Assembly: GCA_021904315.1 (NCBI GenBank)
Contig: CM038918.1
Coordinates: forward strand, 19,715,303 to 19,779,302
From: Sphagnum magellanicum
Lineage: Eukaryota; Streptophyta; Sphagnopsida; Sphagnales; Sphagnaceae
Direction: 5' to 3'
DNA: 64,000 nucleotides
The translations under genes were made by a program, and so were the position numbers. The first letter of the stretch is position 1. Each line of letters begins with the position of its first letter. Shown here piece after piece: positions 21,811 to 37,279 of this stretch. The notes under the pieces were generated by a model. It had not been told where the DNA came from. It saw only the letters and a program-made list of their open reading frames with translations, and made no database searches.

Positions 21811-22450
21811 CATGAGCAGTTCCAACAAGGTGGAATTGCTCACAACTCATGTTGTTGCGCAAATACGTCACAATAGAGCCGCTCTTGGCCACTGCTGGCA
21901 AACATTCGCTACGGGCCTGCAGATTGGGGGGTGCTACGTTTGTCCGCACTGCTGATCAATACGCTCTCTCGCGTCCTTTCGCCTCACAGTCACGACCTCA
22001 TTCCCATTCACACACAAAACACACCTTTTCTCGCACAGTTTTCAACCGATTTTCCTCTCGTTTGTTCTCAAACTTCGACTTCTCTCTCTCCGCCATCAAC
22101 GATCAAGTCTTTTCCACAGAAGCAGCTTGATAAATGAGACAAATCCGAGCCAATGCTACGCGTCCATCGTCACTCGTCGCTAATACTCCCTTCTCTCTAC
22201 GCACTCTTCGCGAAACAAGCTTTTTCCCACGCTCGCTTGACATCGCCCTCCGTTCCGCCGGGTCAAGTCCCGTACCTTCATTTGGAAGCCTCCTGTCGCG
22301 AAACTCATTCCCGTGTTTCCCCTTGTTTGGGTCACCCGTGGTTCTCACGGGCTGGTATGCGTGCGAAGTAAGCTATTGGAAGAAAAAACAAGATCTAACC
22401 GTCCACGCATCAATGGTTCAGATCAACCAAAATCCTTGCAGAGTTGCTGG
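21811..22450. other. GC-neutral, gene-like segment without recognised product
   Basis: The composition is close to the exonic islands and unlike the deserts. On the plus strand a frame opens at 22134 (MRQIRANATRPSSLVANTPF…, Ser/Arg-rich, few acids) and another at 22153. Neither resembles a family I know and no convincing splice partner was seen. It could be a divergent leader, a targeting-peptide exon or chance. Confidence 0.25.
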
Positions 22451-25020
22451 CGGGACGGGCAGGCGGGTGGGTTTTTTAATTATTCTTTTTTTCGTGTTTT
22501 TTGTTGTTGTCTTTTTTTTGGGGAGGACCGTGGCCACTTATCACAAGAAGTCCAAATGGGAATCTTTTTTTTTTTTGGGGTGGACCGTGGCCCCCTTACC
22601 AAACGTGCACCCCAAGTGCAATCGCCCCATATTATTTATTATTATTATTATTATTATTATTTTGGAGTTAAATAAGTGCAACCTTTTTTTTTCTTTTCAA
22701 GACTTAACTTTGGTGAATAAAAAAAACTAAACATTTTTAAATATCTTCATAAATTTGTGAAAAAAAGTGTCTTCACATATTAATTATCCCATTTTTTTGG
22801 GGGGCATTTTTCAAAGGGTTGTGTGCCATAACCATCACATACATTTCTAAAATAGAATGGAAATGGAATTTAAATAAAATAAAATTTGACATTTTTTTTA
22901 AATTAGGAAATACAGATTACTTAAAAGGCTTTTTTTTTTCCAGTTCCATGTAGCTACTGGAAATTAAGTATTCTTATCAGGGTTTCTTCTCAATATTGTG
23001 ATACCAAAATTTTGGTAATTTTCTCCAAATAGCAAAGTTAGTAAAATTTACACTAAGAAAAAAAAAATCTCCACAAATTTCCCAGTTGTTTTTCAGAAAA
23101 GGAAAAACAATTTCCATTAAAAATTTTATAAATAATAAAATAAAAAAATAAAAATAATTTTTAAAAAAACTCTTATTCTTCCATTAATGGGGAGATTGAA
23201 TTGGTAATGTGTGTATTTCCATACATTGGGTAGTTATGGCTTTTCTTTACCCTACACTATGCAATTTTTATATGTTCTCTGGATTTATCCAGAGTCTATG
23301 GTTTCAAGTGATATATATATATATATATATAATTCACTAAATTATTATTCAAAATGATTATTATTTCAACACCTTTTATAATAATAAAAAATTAATTCTA
23401 GGTGCAATAACATACAATAACAAATTCCTTTTCATAAAATAAAAATTGAGATTGACACAAATAATGATGAACTATTGAAAACCATATGGGAACATATTAG
23501 GGAAATAAAATGGGGGAAGGGGAGGCAATGCGATGTTATATTGAATTAATAAACCTCCGTCTCCTTTACCATTATTTTTATCTCATTCTTGCAATTTCAA
23601 AGTGAAAATTACTCTTTTTTAAAAGATTTATTTTTTTTTTAAAAGTACATTCCATAAATCCAAAGCTTTTTCCCTCGCCACAAGAATCAAGTAATATTTA
23701 GTCCTAATTGAAGAATTATTGATTTAGTTATCAACTCCCGAAAAAAATGTGTTCCATATTTCATGGTCAAATAAGATAATTAATTCTCATTGAAAGAAAA
23801 TACTTACAAGATTCGTTAGATGTTTTTGTCATATCCATGAATACCTAAGATTTTGCATAAGTATATTTACATCCCCAACAAAAATAGTCGTCAAATATTT
23901 TTATTTGGATGATTACATATTAAAAATTGAATAGAATGTCTTTTCTTGTGGTTTTAACAAGTGAGAAATATAACTTTATAAGATTGATTGAATTTTTAAA
24001 TATTATTCAGAAATCATAAAAGAATCAAAACACTTTGACATTCAATGAAAAGTAAGGTGGAATCAAAATCAAACCAAAATTGATTTCTAAAACATTTTCA
24101 AACAATGTGAAATTGATGGATTTTAATATATTGACTTGAAAACTTTGCTAATTGTTCCACAAATGCCTTTTCAAAGTTTCCTTATCCAAATTATATCTTA
24201 AATAATGAAACAATGTAAAAATGGCTCTGAGTCAATATTAAAATCATGTCATAATTTTCCCCATAAAAGTTTTTCATTAGGCTAAAACAATTTCATTCTT
24301 ACCATGGGAATGGAATATTCATATATTTTTGTAAAGATTAAACAGGTTTGAATCTAACAATGGCATGAAAACCTTATCAATAACAATTACCTCCACTTAT
24401 ATTTATAGATTGTGAGAATAGTATAAGGTTACAACTTCCAAACCTTAAAACTACTTGAGTTCATTACTTGGATTATAAATATGCCAATAATTAAATTAAA
24501 ATATGAAACGTGAGAAAAAATTCAAGACTTTCAGTGAAAAATGAGAAAAATGAAATTTTATCAATATATATATATACACACACACACACACAAAGCTCAT
24601 ATGTCTAATGTCCACTTCAACATTTTTGGGTGAAATATTAATTTTCATGTGAATAATTTTGTTTCAACTTTTACAACATTCAATTTTAATGCATCCCAAT
24701 CATTTCCTACATTAACAATTTGAATTTTTTCCTTTCCTTTTTTTCGAATTATTGTTATGCATGTGCAAATATGACATACATCAAATATTGTGGAAGTTTA
24801 CGACTTTAAATCGATGTTTGAATTTCGTTACAAAGGTTTGTGGCATCAAATGTTGATGGTGTGATTTTTGTCCTCAATGATTTTGCAGTATGTAACAAAT
24901 TAGTTTTTCATTCTAAAATGAACAAATGTGAGTTTGCAAGGGATAATAAATTGGTTCAAATTTTCATATTTCACACACCAAGCATTTAACCCAAGTTACC
25001 ATAATTACCTTTTCTTTTGA
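22451..25020. other. Desert edge: AT-rich repeats and simple sequence
   Basis: A word GGGG(A/T)GGACCGTGGCC occurs twice about 53 bp apart (about 22519 and 22576). An (ATT)n tract lies at 22634–22661, an (AT)n tract near 23312–23331 and TA/CA runs near 24564–24592. A fragment of the dispersed gene-edge repeat is at about 23000–23075. No coding potential is seen. Confidence 0.5.
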
Positions 25021-25023
25021 ATC

Positions 25024-25224
25024 TTGTTATATTATGTGCTTATAGCCAAAGGTTGATGGTCCTTATATAGACCATAATATTTGTGGGGGGTTTAGGAACC
25101 TTTGTTTGTTTAAATTGGAACTTTTGTTATATTGTGTGTTTGCATTAAAAGGCCAATGGTCCTTGTAGAGACCATAATGTTTGTGGGGGTTTTTAAACCT
25201 TTGTTTGTTTAAATTGGTACTTAT
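25024..25224. repeat. Tandem duplication, about 100-bp unit, 2 copies
   Basis: The units 25024–25123 and 25124–25224 both run TTGTTATATT…GGTCCTT-TA-AGACCATAAT-TTTGTGGGGG…AACCTTTGTTTGTTTAAATTGG. They are about 85% alike by eye. The duplication makes an apparent minus-strand ORF, which I do not consider a gene. Confidence 0.75.
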
Positions 25225-28200
25225 GATGGTTGTGTGTATGTGATGAACATTTGTATGTGCCAAAATATCAAATAAAATATCTTGTGGTGTAATGGTGTGC
25301 ACCCAACATGACCATTATCATTAACATGGTTGATGATTAGGTTTTTCAACTTGGGCAACCATAATTGGATGACAATGAAACCTACAATATAAGATCCAAA
25401 GCTTTGATTTCAACGGTCTAAAAAACACTGACATCAATAACATGGTCCAACTATATTTCAATTATCATCCTTATGAACCAATGATAATGTGTTGTTTTGA
25501 AATGTTGTCCAATTGTTTATCAAGCTTCAACAATAATTCCTTCAACTTGCAAACAAATAGCCTTCCATTTTCATATTAATTGAACCATTAATTGGGATTT
25601 TCATATAATGGCATCCCTTAATATGTTCACCTAAATAGTCTTTTTATTCACCGTATTCCAATAAAAATACATACCATAATACATTGGTGGCTTTGGTAAA
25701 AAAATGTGTATTTTTAGAAATGTTGAAAAAAATTAATTTGTGAAAGAAAATAAAGAATATTTTGGAATTCTTGGAATTCATAAAATTTTGAAAATGAAAT
25801 CTTCAAAATTAATTAATTATTCAACAAACATGTGGTGAAGCTATCCAAATATTATAATAACACCTAGTAACTTACATTGAGAGAAAATTAAGTTTAATTT
25901 TTTCAATTTCTTGGGGTTCTCTTATTATATTTCAAGTGATATCATCAATTATGTTTTAAGTGTTGGAAAAACTTGCACAAATATCAACATAAATTTCACT
26001 AAATTGAAATGTAAACATTTAGGAAATTAAAAACTTGTACAAATTGCCTTGTGGACTTTTTTTTGGGTGATCAAATGCAATTTTAATGTTATGAGCCAAT
26101 TCCAAAAGGTCATGAGTAAAAAAAATCGGTAGATCCTTGAACAATGGTGTAATATGTCATTTCACAAACAAAGGCAAAAAAAAACATAGTAAATTGAAAG
26201 TTGATTATTTCATTGGAAATTTTTAATGAAAATTTTAGAAGATTACAACATTTTTTCCTAGCACAAGATGTCATAATGAAACAAGATTTCTTAATGGTAC
26301 ATGCATAATTGACAAAATATTTTTAATGTATGAAATTATGGATTGAGCTAGATAAAATAATTAACCATTGACAATAGTGTTGTAATACTTTGGAAGAACT
26401 AATGTTCAAGTGAAATGAAATAACTTGAAAGGTAGCTAGCATGTAATTCAATAGCATCCAACTTTCATGGGTCAAATTTCATTGTGGTGTTTTTTCAACT
26501 TTCACTTTTGTTAGGTTCTCTTTCCATTAGCTTGTTGTCGTCACATGAGTTGCATGTGAAATTGTGATGACAACAAGGTAATGCAAAGTGATTGAAATCT
26601 TGTCATCTATCCTAGTACATTTTCCATTGGAGAGCTACAATTGAATTGTATTCGAAATATAAGTAAAGTACCAATGTTTGAATGTTTCTAATTGTAGGCA
26701 TGTTGTAGGGAACTTTCTAGAAAACTTTAAATAGAACATGTCCATCAATAAAAATTGATAGATATCACATTATGATTATAATTCATAGGTTGATTCACAC
26801 CTTTGCATTTTGGTCCATGTAACTTGACTTGCAAAGTTGTGAGGGGCCTATGGATATAACTAGAGGGAAAATTATAATGGAAAGTTGTTGTGGGGCCAAA
26901 ATTTGTGATTGTGCAAGGGTTAAAGAAAGAGGTCCTTAATGGTCAAAAAGGGGAAACTTTTTATCTTGTCATAAATTGTTTATTGACATTATTAATAAAA
27001 GAATTGCAAATAACATTACCTTTACCTAGAGCACAAGAAGAAAAACATTAAGGAAATATATATTTCTTAACAATTTATCCTCATAAACAAAAATCTTATT
27101 TGTTTTCTAAAATGTGTTTTGAGTGCCCATATTGAGCTTAAACAAGACATGAGTGATTGTCATGTGGCAACATGTATGATAAAATGTGCATTTCCTCACC
27201 ACTGATTTGTTGTTGTCATTGACATGTTAGGCAAATGATCATCTTGAATTCTTTGAACTTGTTTTTGGGTTTCAAAACTTGAAAGGTGATTTTGTAATCA
27301 TTTGCTTGTAAATTAAGTTGGAACTAATAACCTTTTAAGTAAATCCATTTTAAATTACTTATAAATGTTGCTTGTAATTGGTTCCAACTTAATTATGTTT
27401 GAATTGATTTTTTTTGAATTTTTGTGCATAGTGGTGTATGGTTCCATATTGATGAAACTAATTTCAATATATTTTATAAATGTGATTTATTTATTTATTT
27501 CATATTTATTGATCACTATAAACTAGATGGTGAATGTTGATTTGATGAACGAGTGATGGAAAAAGACAAAACAATAGTTATTTTATGAATGGAATATGTA
27601 TTATTGGGTGAAACAACCACCAATTAATTTTCACTACACCCATAAATACAATAAAAAATCTTGAAAGATCATTATTTGTCAAATGAAATGTAAATAAAAC
27701 AATAATAATCACACATATATATGGTAAGCAACCACCTACTTTAAAATAAAAATCTAATGAGAATTCCAATTTCAATATTAAACTTCAAATTTCTTACTAT
27801 TGATATGTACATGTTTTTTTTGAATTTATTTTGGGTATTCAAGTTCTTGGGTTGACACAAACATGTGGAAAGTTTGAGTGACTAACCCAAGAAAAAAAAA
27901 ATTTGTGAACATTCATTCATTGGCATGCATCATGTCCAAAGTTTTATGTTAGCATTCATTCCCTATTCCAACCCACATTTTTTATGGAATGTCATCACAA
28001 ATACATGACATTAGTGGAAAGGACATTAATATATTTTCCCGTTTTATAGAAATATAACATGCAATAAGTCAAAGGTTATTGATTTTGGATTGGGAAGGTA
28101 GAATGTCATTTGTTTATGGCTCAACACTTGCATTATTAATATTATACCTACCATCTAATGTAAATGTTGCATATTCCAAAGGTAGAAGAACATTGCAAGT

Positions 28201-30700
28201 AATGTTGCTTGACTAGGTACAAGAAATGTTGTTTTTACACAAATGCTTAGTTTGGTCTTTGGACATGTGCCCAAAAAAATCCAAGTTTGCAAGACATTTT
28301 TGTTTTATTTTTTTTGGTTTTGGGATGTGTAAAAATATATAAAGATGTCTTTACAAAACATTGAACACTTTTCTAAATACATAACAATTGCTACACAACT
28401 ACTTGATATCCATATCATGTTTTTTTTATAGTTTTTTTTGCATTAACAAATTCCTCCTTCTCCTTTAGATCTAAATGACTTGGAACTAGTTTGGCAATTA
28501 GTTGTTGGAGAAAACATGTTTAAATGTTATGAGAAGAAGTGGATGTTTGGAACATCATCACAATATTGAGTTGCTAAACATCCCCCCCTATAGACTAGGT
28601 AAATATGAAATGTATAACACATGTATGGAAATCTTCCAAGTTTTAAAATGCAATGTCATAATTGAAATATCTTACAAACATACCTACCCACTATGCACAT
28701 ATAATTTCACACTTGGAAGCCAAATTATAATGTTTGTTGATAGGGCTATGCAAGTATGATTGTGTTTCCCCCCTTTCCCTTTTTGTATCCTTGCCTATTA
28801 CTAACCTAATCTTGAAAATAGTGACCACCCAAGCTTTTCATCACAACTATAATAGTAGTTGGAGATTCACAATAATTGGATTCGCTCAAAGTCATGGTGG
28901 TATATATTATGTACCTTGTAAGTCATGTCTCACTATTCCTTCACATCCCAACTTCTCTATATCCTAACTATGGTGTTGTTCATGGTCTAAGCAACCAAAG
29001 GTGAACCCTAGGAAATAGTGCCTCGTTTCAAACCTAGTGTCAATTTGGCATCGTAATAGATGATGTAATGATATAGTGCCAAATTGGCCTTGGAGGTACA
29101 ATATTATTTTAATATGTATTGATTACTATCATTGACAAATCATAAAAATTAATTTGGGTTTTTGGACTTGTCATGATTTTTTTTATTGTCTATGGATGTA
29201 TCCAAATTTTAAATTATCGATCTTACATCATGTTCCTTTTTGCTTTCATCAACCAAATTATGACCTTTAGGATATGAAATGTAGAAAACCTTTATGTGAA
29301 AACAACCCAACTTGTCAGGGTTATGTACCATTCATCTAATAATGAGCAAGGAGTGCATCCCATCATGGGTTATCTCATTCCATTTGTGCAAATTGTGTAA
29401 TGGGAGGTTTTTATGAAAGGTTGTAATCCCAATTTTCTTATGTTAATTTCATCCTAGCTAATTGTTGTACATAATAAATGAACCTTTAAAAAGGGATTAA
29501 TGTGGCAAACAAAGTAGCATATGAGAAGGTTGTTGCTCAATTTCATTAGTATCAATTCTATTTTACCTTTTTATTTTAAACATTTAAAAAATACCAAATG
29601 GCATTTGTGTTGTAATTGTATTCAAATGTGGGTGTTGCAAATGTAATATGTATCTAGAAATCAATAATTTAAAATTTCCATCAAGTATGGTAATTGCCAT
29701 CATGAATGAAAGGTTGAAATCTAAATAATGTAATCTCATAATGAAATCACCACAAGGTTTTTAATTCATGTTTTGCACAAATTCCATCTAAAATTCCTTT
29801 AAGTTGGGGTTGCAACCCATGGTTAATGCAACAAAACCATCATTCCTTTTATCTAAATGGGACCTTGCATGTGAACCAAAAAAGTTCACTGTCTATCACC
29901 ATTTTAAAAATTAATTGGTCAAGATTCATCTTATTAATCATCTTATTAATCAAAATTGTAATTTGATTATAGATTTCCCTTTAAGAGTTATTGCTACTAG
30001 GTTTTTGCCTATCATTGTTATCCTAGATACCATGTATCCAAAATAACCAAGGTAGAGTTGAATTCCCGAAAGAAAAAATTCATTAAACTTTGTATTATAC
30101 TACAACTACTCCTCTAATTAATTCAATTTATCTTGTAATTTTATAATTTTAGCCTTTATTGTAGTTCACATTCCTACTTCTCTTGATTTCCATCATTTTC
30201 TTCACATGACTTCAATCCAATATAGAAAATTACATTGCACCTTTACAACACACTTTCATTTTTTCAAAGATTGATGTACATAGTTGCATGCTTGCACACA
30301 CATAGTAATAAACAAGAGTTCATTTACAAAAGAAAAAATGATTGAAGACCAAAAGAAAGGTTGTTCCTCAAAACTACATTTTTATATTACCCTATAATTA
30401 GTTATAGTTACTTCCATTTATTTTCCTCTACCAATAACCATTTTTGACAACCTATAGTTAATTGCCTATATATGGTTTTGATTAGTTATAATTTAGTTAG
30501 ATACATCATTTAATAAGAGGTAGATTTTAGCTAGATTTAGGATTTAGTTGTCTACATAATTTGATTGGTTTACTACATTCAACTATCTATTGAATTCAAC
30601 TATACTTCCATATTATTGTTGATAATTATATTAACTAACAAATAAATAATGAAATTTGGCGTGAAAATTCAATAACATATTCATGCAAATATAACCATGT
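25225..30700. other. AT-rich desert, no gene
   Basis: Reading frames are short and without domains; TTT/AAA and ATG/CAT words dominate. No TIRs, LTR ends or reverse-transcriptase motifs were recognised. A 12-base duplication (catcttattaat) lies near 29930–29955, within or just before this stretch's end. It is most likely ancient transposon debris. Confidence 0.55.
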
Positions 30701-30724
30701 CATAGTTTTGATTGTTTTAAAATT

Positions 30725-33700
30725 TAAAAAAAAACTAATGTTGAAAGTTTTTAATGTGTTTATCTAGTAATGTTTAATTAAAGAACCTAGTAAGCTACTA
30801 GGTTGGATTGTTATTTAAATTTTACCAAAATAAACAACATCACATATACAATCAACATGTTAATCTTTATATCAATATTTAAAAGGTACACAAATTTGGT
30901 CTATGCAAATTAATTAAACTGCCTGAAGAAAGGGACAATAATAAAATAAAAATGGAGTTACAAACACCAATGTTTACAATCAATAATGTGTTAGGTTGGT
31001 TGGTTGAAAATGCATTATAAGGAACCCCTATAGGGCATAATTAAAAATAGCATTATAATATTATAGTAAAATTCCATGTGAATGTGATTATTTGTAGATT
31101 TTCTATTGACCACACACATATCATGTCTCTTTTGACAAAAGCTCTTTTTAGAAATGAAAATTGTCACATGGTTCAAAATATGTGGAATCATATGTTTCAA
31201 TAGATCTTCAACTTAAAAGATAATTTCAATTTTTTTTGGAGTATATAGTTGTGTTTTTTAATACAAATTTTAAAATATTATTTTCAAATAAATATACTCT
31301 AACATCATGTAACATGAAATCAAAATGTGTAGTTTCTTCCACAATTGACTCTTTATGTAATGGGCCATTATAACACTGAAAAATATTGTGAAAATATTTC
31401 TTAATAATGACATTGAAGTTCAAAAATGCACCACCTAGGAAAAAAAAAAAACATTAACACACAAAAGAGGCCCCTTGTAGTGGGCTTTTATCTAGTTCAT
31501 GGTATTTTATAAAACTACAACTACTTTGAATTAGGCTTTTCTTTCAATTATTATATAAAACCTTTTACACTTAAACCACACGTTTGACACTTGTAATAAA
31601 AAGACAAACAATTGGAACAAAGTTTAGATATTTTAACCTTAAAAACTCCTTGCACTAATTCTACCACACATGAAGTTAGATTCACCATGTTGATAAAGGA
31701 AAAACAAGTTCATAACATAAAGTACAAAATAAAAACAATTTAATGGTTGCACAACATTATGTAAAACATTCCCTAACTTTTTTTGGCCCTATTCAAAGAT
31801 TGTTTAATAAACCCATGATCTACTCCCTTTCAATTCTTCCTACATGTGAATTCTTTCACATATATTATTTTTTAAAAACCCAATATTCTTTTCTTTTCCA
31901 TTCATCATGTGCAATCCAACCCCAAATCCTCCATTAATTCTTACATTTATCTTATCTATTGTTATAAAAAAAATCCCACCATTTTGTTCAACTATCCCTA
32001 CTTTACCTACTACATGTAAGTTCTTAATGCCTTAGCAAAACCATGTGTACTAAAGTAAATTAAAGTATAAACACCTAGCACCATAAGAGGAACTTGAACC
32101 AAGCCCTACCATAAACCCTTATAATTGATCAACTTGTTTGGGAATGTGTGACTATATTAACTATCAATTTAAGGTTATTTTAAAATGACACAATATGCCT
32201 TGAAGTTATGGTTTAATAATATAATCCATTTGTTTAAGGTGCCTTGGTAATCAATCCTTAAAACATTTAAACTTTTAAAGGTTATTTTTTCCCCCCCTCA
32301 CTAAGGCCTTTCAAATCCAACCCACAAGTTCCCAATTTGGGCACATGTGGCCACTTCAATATCCTTGCTTAACCATATTAAAAGCCTTCTTTCAAGGATT
32401 TGAGGTGTTACGCGCATAATTTTTATAGCAACCTATTTACAATATAGGAAAATTTTAACATAATTTCTCATAAATCCATAAATAATTGAAAAAAATCCAA
32501 AAAAATAGTTTCAAATTGGGTTGAATCTGAAAATTGTCATCTTTAAAGGAAAAACATTTAGGAGAAAATTGAAGTGTAATTTATTAGCTATCTTTATATT
32601 CTAACAAATTTGTGTGTTTTTACCTTATTGATTATCATATTCTTAAATATACAATTGAAGCATTTTCATTATTTTGAAATTAATTTAATTGGGGGTGGGG
32701 AAGGTAGGGGGGGGGGGCTATATTTGTAAACTAGAGTGTACCAAATTTGATTACTTTTTAAAATCCATGATAGGATTTTTCACAATGTATTTTTTACATT
32801 GAGCCAAAAAATGAAATGTGGGTTTGTAAAAATATCCATCTTTTCCAAAGATCAATGCAATTTTACCATGTATTATAGCCTAGGCTACAATCTTTGTGAA
32901 TAAATATTTTTTAATTCCATAAAATCATGACATGAAGGACTTTGCCTTTTCCACTAATTTTTAGTGTCATTAAAAGCTAGTAAAACTTTCACCTGATGTT
33001 GAAATGACTTAAAGAACCTCATTTTGAAGTTGTAAACCAAGAATTTTTTAAAAAAGAGTCCGTGCATGTTATTTCATGACAAACTATGATTATAGTGAAT
33101 CCATTTCCAACTTTTATAAAGAATATAACATTGCAACTTGTCTACGGTTAAAAGTTTCAAGCATTTGGAAGTTTAAAAATATTGGTTTCAAATGAACCCA
33201 CTTTCATGTCACATTAAATCATAAAAGAATCATATGATTAAATCCTTTTTCATAAAACTAAAAAAACTATTTGACATGAGACACATTAAAATTCATAAAG
33301 GTGTGAAATGAATACATTGTGACATTCAAAAATGGACACTTTAGCTTGCAAACACCTTGAGAATTTCAAAATTACTTCTTAATCAATGTGATAAACATAC
33401 ATTCAGGGTTCATAAAGATTAAGTAACAATAATAATTTTTGATTTTAAGCCAATGAAAATTTCAAAACATGGGGCAAACTCCTTTAGTCCTTCGCAACTA
33501 ACTTTAAGTAGTAAAAGTTCTAAGATCATAAATGACAATACACTTTGCCAAGGGAAAACCATAAACCCTTTCGCGTGTGCATGGAATAATTGAAACAAAT
33601 ATTTCACATGGTTTGAGCCCAAACTAAATTCAAGATTCATGTACATATCATTAAAGCTCAAACATTTGAAGAAGGATCTGCTTTCTTAATGAAATACTTT

Positions 33701-34260
33701 GTAAGTCCAATTGTGGATTATGTTGGAATGGTAAATTAAAATTTCTAGGATCCTCAAAGTTCTCTTCCCAAATGGAACATATTAATGTTTTCCAAGTTTG
33801 GAGCCTCATAACTTTTTCAATATTGTTTTTTTGTACCTTTTCAACAAGAGTTTTCTAATGCCACATCAAACTCCTTAATCAATGTATGATATGACATTTT
33901 GAATTACAATATTTTAAAATGCATATGTAATCCATCGCGCTTTGTACAACCATTCTCAATTTATTAGGCCATTTCAATAGTTAATTTGGTGATTATTAAA
34001 GAATCACCTAAGTGGCTAGCAATGTTTATTGTTGTTACATTTGCACCCAATGGAACTAATGCAGGGAAGGCCACACAATTTTGGGAAGAAGGTTTCGATA
34101 CATGCCAAAAACATCCATTTGTAGCTATGATTGAACGATAAAATATGATATGTTGAATTCATTGAAGTTTTTGAATGAAAAATATTTTTTTGTGTATGAA
34201 AATTATTTAATTACCCCATAACAACCTAAGTTTAATAAAAACATGCAAAAGGAGGTTTCG
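30725..34260. repeat. Diverged duplicated segment, copy A
   Basis: Parts of this segment align in the same order with 35060–39120. Examples are the blocks around 30780–30990, 31500–31930, 32640–32700 and 33560–33930. Shared words include AAAACTACAACT, TATAAAACCTTT, AACACAACCTTATG-like and GCATTATTTTGAAAT. Its last part (33930–34260) has an inverted copy at 40330–40650. Similarity is roughly 65–75% by eye with indels. No coding domain was found, so this is probably an old transposon or a duplicated intergenic block. Confidence 0.55.
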
Positions 34261-36208
34261 AAGGAACTAATTATTAAATCAATTATTTGATTAAATTGAC
34301 ATCATTCATTTTTGAAACTAGATTTTGGGTGTTAAGGTCATACACAATAGGGAAGTCCTTTTACTATGAGCGATTGAGGTGATAAACTTGAGGGTGCTAC
34401 CCCAAAAGTCTGTCACCTCAGCTTGAAGAAGTTTTAAAATAAACAAATTCCTTGCAAAACCTAAGAATTTCAATGGGTATGACAATAAATATCTTATAAC
34501 AAAAAAATAAATATAAGATTACAATGGGTTTAATGACAAAAGCTCAGTGTAAAACCTGCCATGGAGTTGTTTTATATGAAATATTGGTATAAAATAATCT
34601 TAGATGGAAATCCCTATAAGATTTCAATTTTGCAATTTATGACACTTGAATTTGCATGAGAAAAGAAATTCCCAAGTCTTTATGAAGGTGAAGGACAATG
34701 ACATTGTTCATTTAACACATGGTTAGCATATAAACTATTGGATTTCAACATATAAAGAATATGAAATTGTAAGCATAGAACATGTACTTGTTTAAATACT
34801 TGAAATAAAATATAGAAAATGACATAGTCACAATTCATCATTAATGTGCATTCCATTTTGTAAATTGACCATGGGTTTTATGCTAGGGAAATTGGTAAGG
34901 TTATCACACCTACAACCATTTCCAAGGAGTTTGAAAAATAATGATAATCTTTGGGGTGCAAACATAATAGATACTTGTGCAAGTATAATAATGATTTAAT
35001 TTTACATGCCTTAAAGTAAAGAAAAATAATATTGAAAGTCTCTACTATATTTTTATGATACTATTTTTTTAAAAAAACCAATGTGTTGCTAAGCTAGATT
35101 GTTATGTAAAATTTCCCCCAAAAAACACAACCATACAACCAAAATTTTAAATTAGAAAAATTACTTAAAATGAAATATAAACTCAATCTATGTGAATCTA
35201 ACTAACATGAATGAAAGAGAGACAAAAAAAATGCAAGAAATGAGTGGCAAACATTATTATTTATGATCAATAGTGGATTAGGTTGGTTCAAGATATATAA
35301 AACTACAACTGATTTGAATTATATTTGTCTTTGATGACATCAATTATAAAACCTTTAACACTTATGGGCACTCTCAAAACACACATTTCACACCTATAAC
35401 AAGGAGAAAAGATGTTAGATTCAACATGTACATATAAAAAAAAAAGTTCATTAAATTAAGTACAAATTACAAGCAATTTAATGGTGCCACACAACCTTAT
35501 GTTTTGACATTTATGTGCCACATTTGAACATTCAAAAAAAGTTTCAAACTACTTCCTTGCAATTGCTTCAACATGTATTTTTCAATCACATACATACATT
35601 TTCAAAAATACCAAATTTTCTTTCCTTTTCCACTCCTCATGTGTGGTTTAACTCCAAACCTTCCACCAATTCTCACTATAAGAAATTATGTTTGCCAAAA
35701 CCTTTTTCCCCTACAACTAGAGCTTTGAAACAATTAATCTATATCTATGTTGCAACTATCCCATGGAAATATGACCTTGATATACAAATTTAAAATGCCA
35801 TGTCAAAATTTCACAACGTTCTATTGTAATTTCATATTAGTCCCAAAATGGACATTTATACAAATGAATGTACAAATAATATATACAATTTTGGTCACCA
35901 TGTTTGACTTTGTTAGCAAGTTGCACGATAATCACATATGAAACTATAATATAATTGGAATCATTGAATCACTCATTACCAATTTTTTTGCAATTATTTT
36001 ATTATTATTATTTTGGTGTAATTACCCAACTACTAGCTATAATAATAATAATGACTATTATAAATTAGGATTTAGATTTTAGATTAATATTTGGTAGTAT
36101 TACTTATAAAATATTATGAATCATAATAGTTTGTATACTTAATAGATAGCTTATGTTAAAGTAGAACCACCCATCATTGATCATTGGTTGATAATTGAAA
36201 TTTTTTGG

Positions 36209-36217
<9 letters not shown>

Positions 36218-36296
<79 letters not shown>
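36218..36296. repeat. (AT)n microsatellite
   Basis: A nearly pure TA dinucleotide array of about 79 bases. It produces spurious Tyr/Ile ORFs in both strands. Likely length-variable and hard to sequence. Confidence 0.97.
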
Positions 36297-36299
<3 letters not shown>

Positions 36300-37279
36300 A
36301 TGTAAAATATCATGGGAAACCAAGGTAACTCTTACATAATATGTTGCAATTTCAAAGGCAAAGGAACAACATAGAAAAAACACAAAGTATGTTGAAATCA
36401 CATAGTGACTTTTTTTTAATACAACCTTTTATTTTTAAACTTCATATCTTCATTGTTTTTTGTTCGTTTTTAGTGATTTAAAGTGTTATGGGTGCACAAT
36501 CTACATTAACTATTTGAACTCCATAAGTAAATGAACAACATAAAAAAGCCATGATGAAAATGAATGTTTTGAATGTTAAAATGTGAATTAAGGCTAGTGA
36601 CCAAACATTGATTTCGTTTGTTTTTGACATCCATATTTTCCTCAATTTGTGTCCTTTTTGAATAATATAAAAAAATTGTGGGTTTGCCAAATCAGGGGTT
36701 AAAAAAACCTTTTGCATTTTAGAGATAAAAAGAAAATGTATTAAATTTAAAGCTTTTTGATAACTTAAATGTTTGTTTATTGGCACGTCTTGTAATAATT
36801 GTAAGTGAATTGCAATTAGGATGCAATTAATTTTTGTATCCCATATTGTTTGTCCTACTTTTTCAAATTTGTAAATTATGTAACTAAATGCACTAAAAAT
36901 ATTTTAAAATGATTAACATTTGGAATAAATTGATAAAAGAAGGTTTGGCTTTAAAAGTTAAACCCAAAATATAAAAAAGGTTATTCCAAATGATTTACCT
37001 ACCTAACCTAAACATACCTACCTATCTATTTAAAGCTAACTACTTACCTACCTACTTAACCTAAGAAATGTAAATAGTAATGCATACCTACCTCATGCCT
37101 ATTTACTTATTCATATAAATGCCACATGTCAACATTTGATTGACTTTAAATTGAATGTTATAAATTAAATTAATAAAAATATTAAATATCAAAATAAATT
37201 TACAATTGTCACATGTCCATTGATGATTTGTCAACACATCATTGTCATGTCAACACATTGTTGCCTATTTAATTGCACA

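Noticed and set aside
22134-22730. Plus-strand 198-codon frame
   Set aside because: The first third is Ser/Arg-rich and could be a leader, but the rest translates T-rich and ATT repeats (Phe/Ile/Val runs). No family is recognised.
36104-36401. Open frames over the (AT)n tract
   Set aside because: They consist mainly of alternating Ile/Tyr codons produced by the microsatellite and have no other content.
37000-37060. CRISPR-like regular repeats (CTAC words)
   Set aside because: They are simple degenerate CTAC/TTAC repeats without spacers, in a plant nuclear context.
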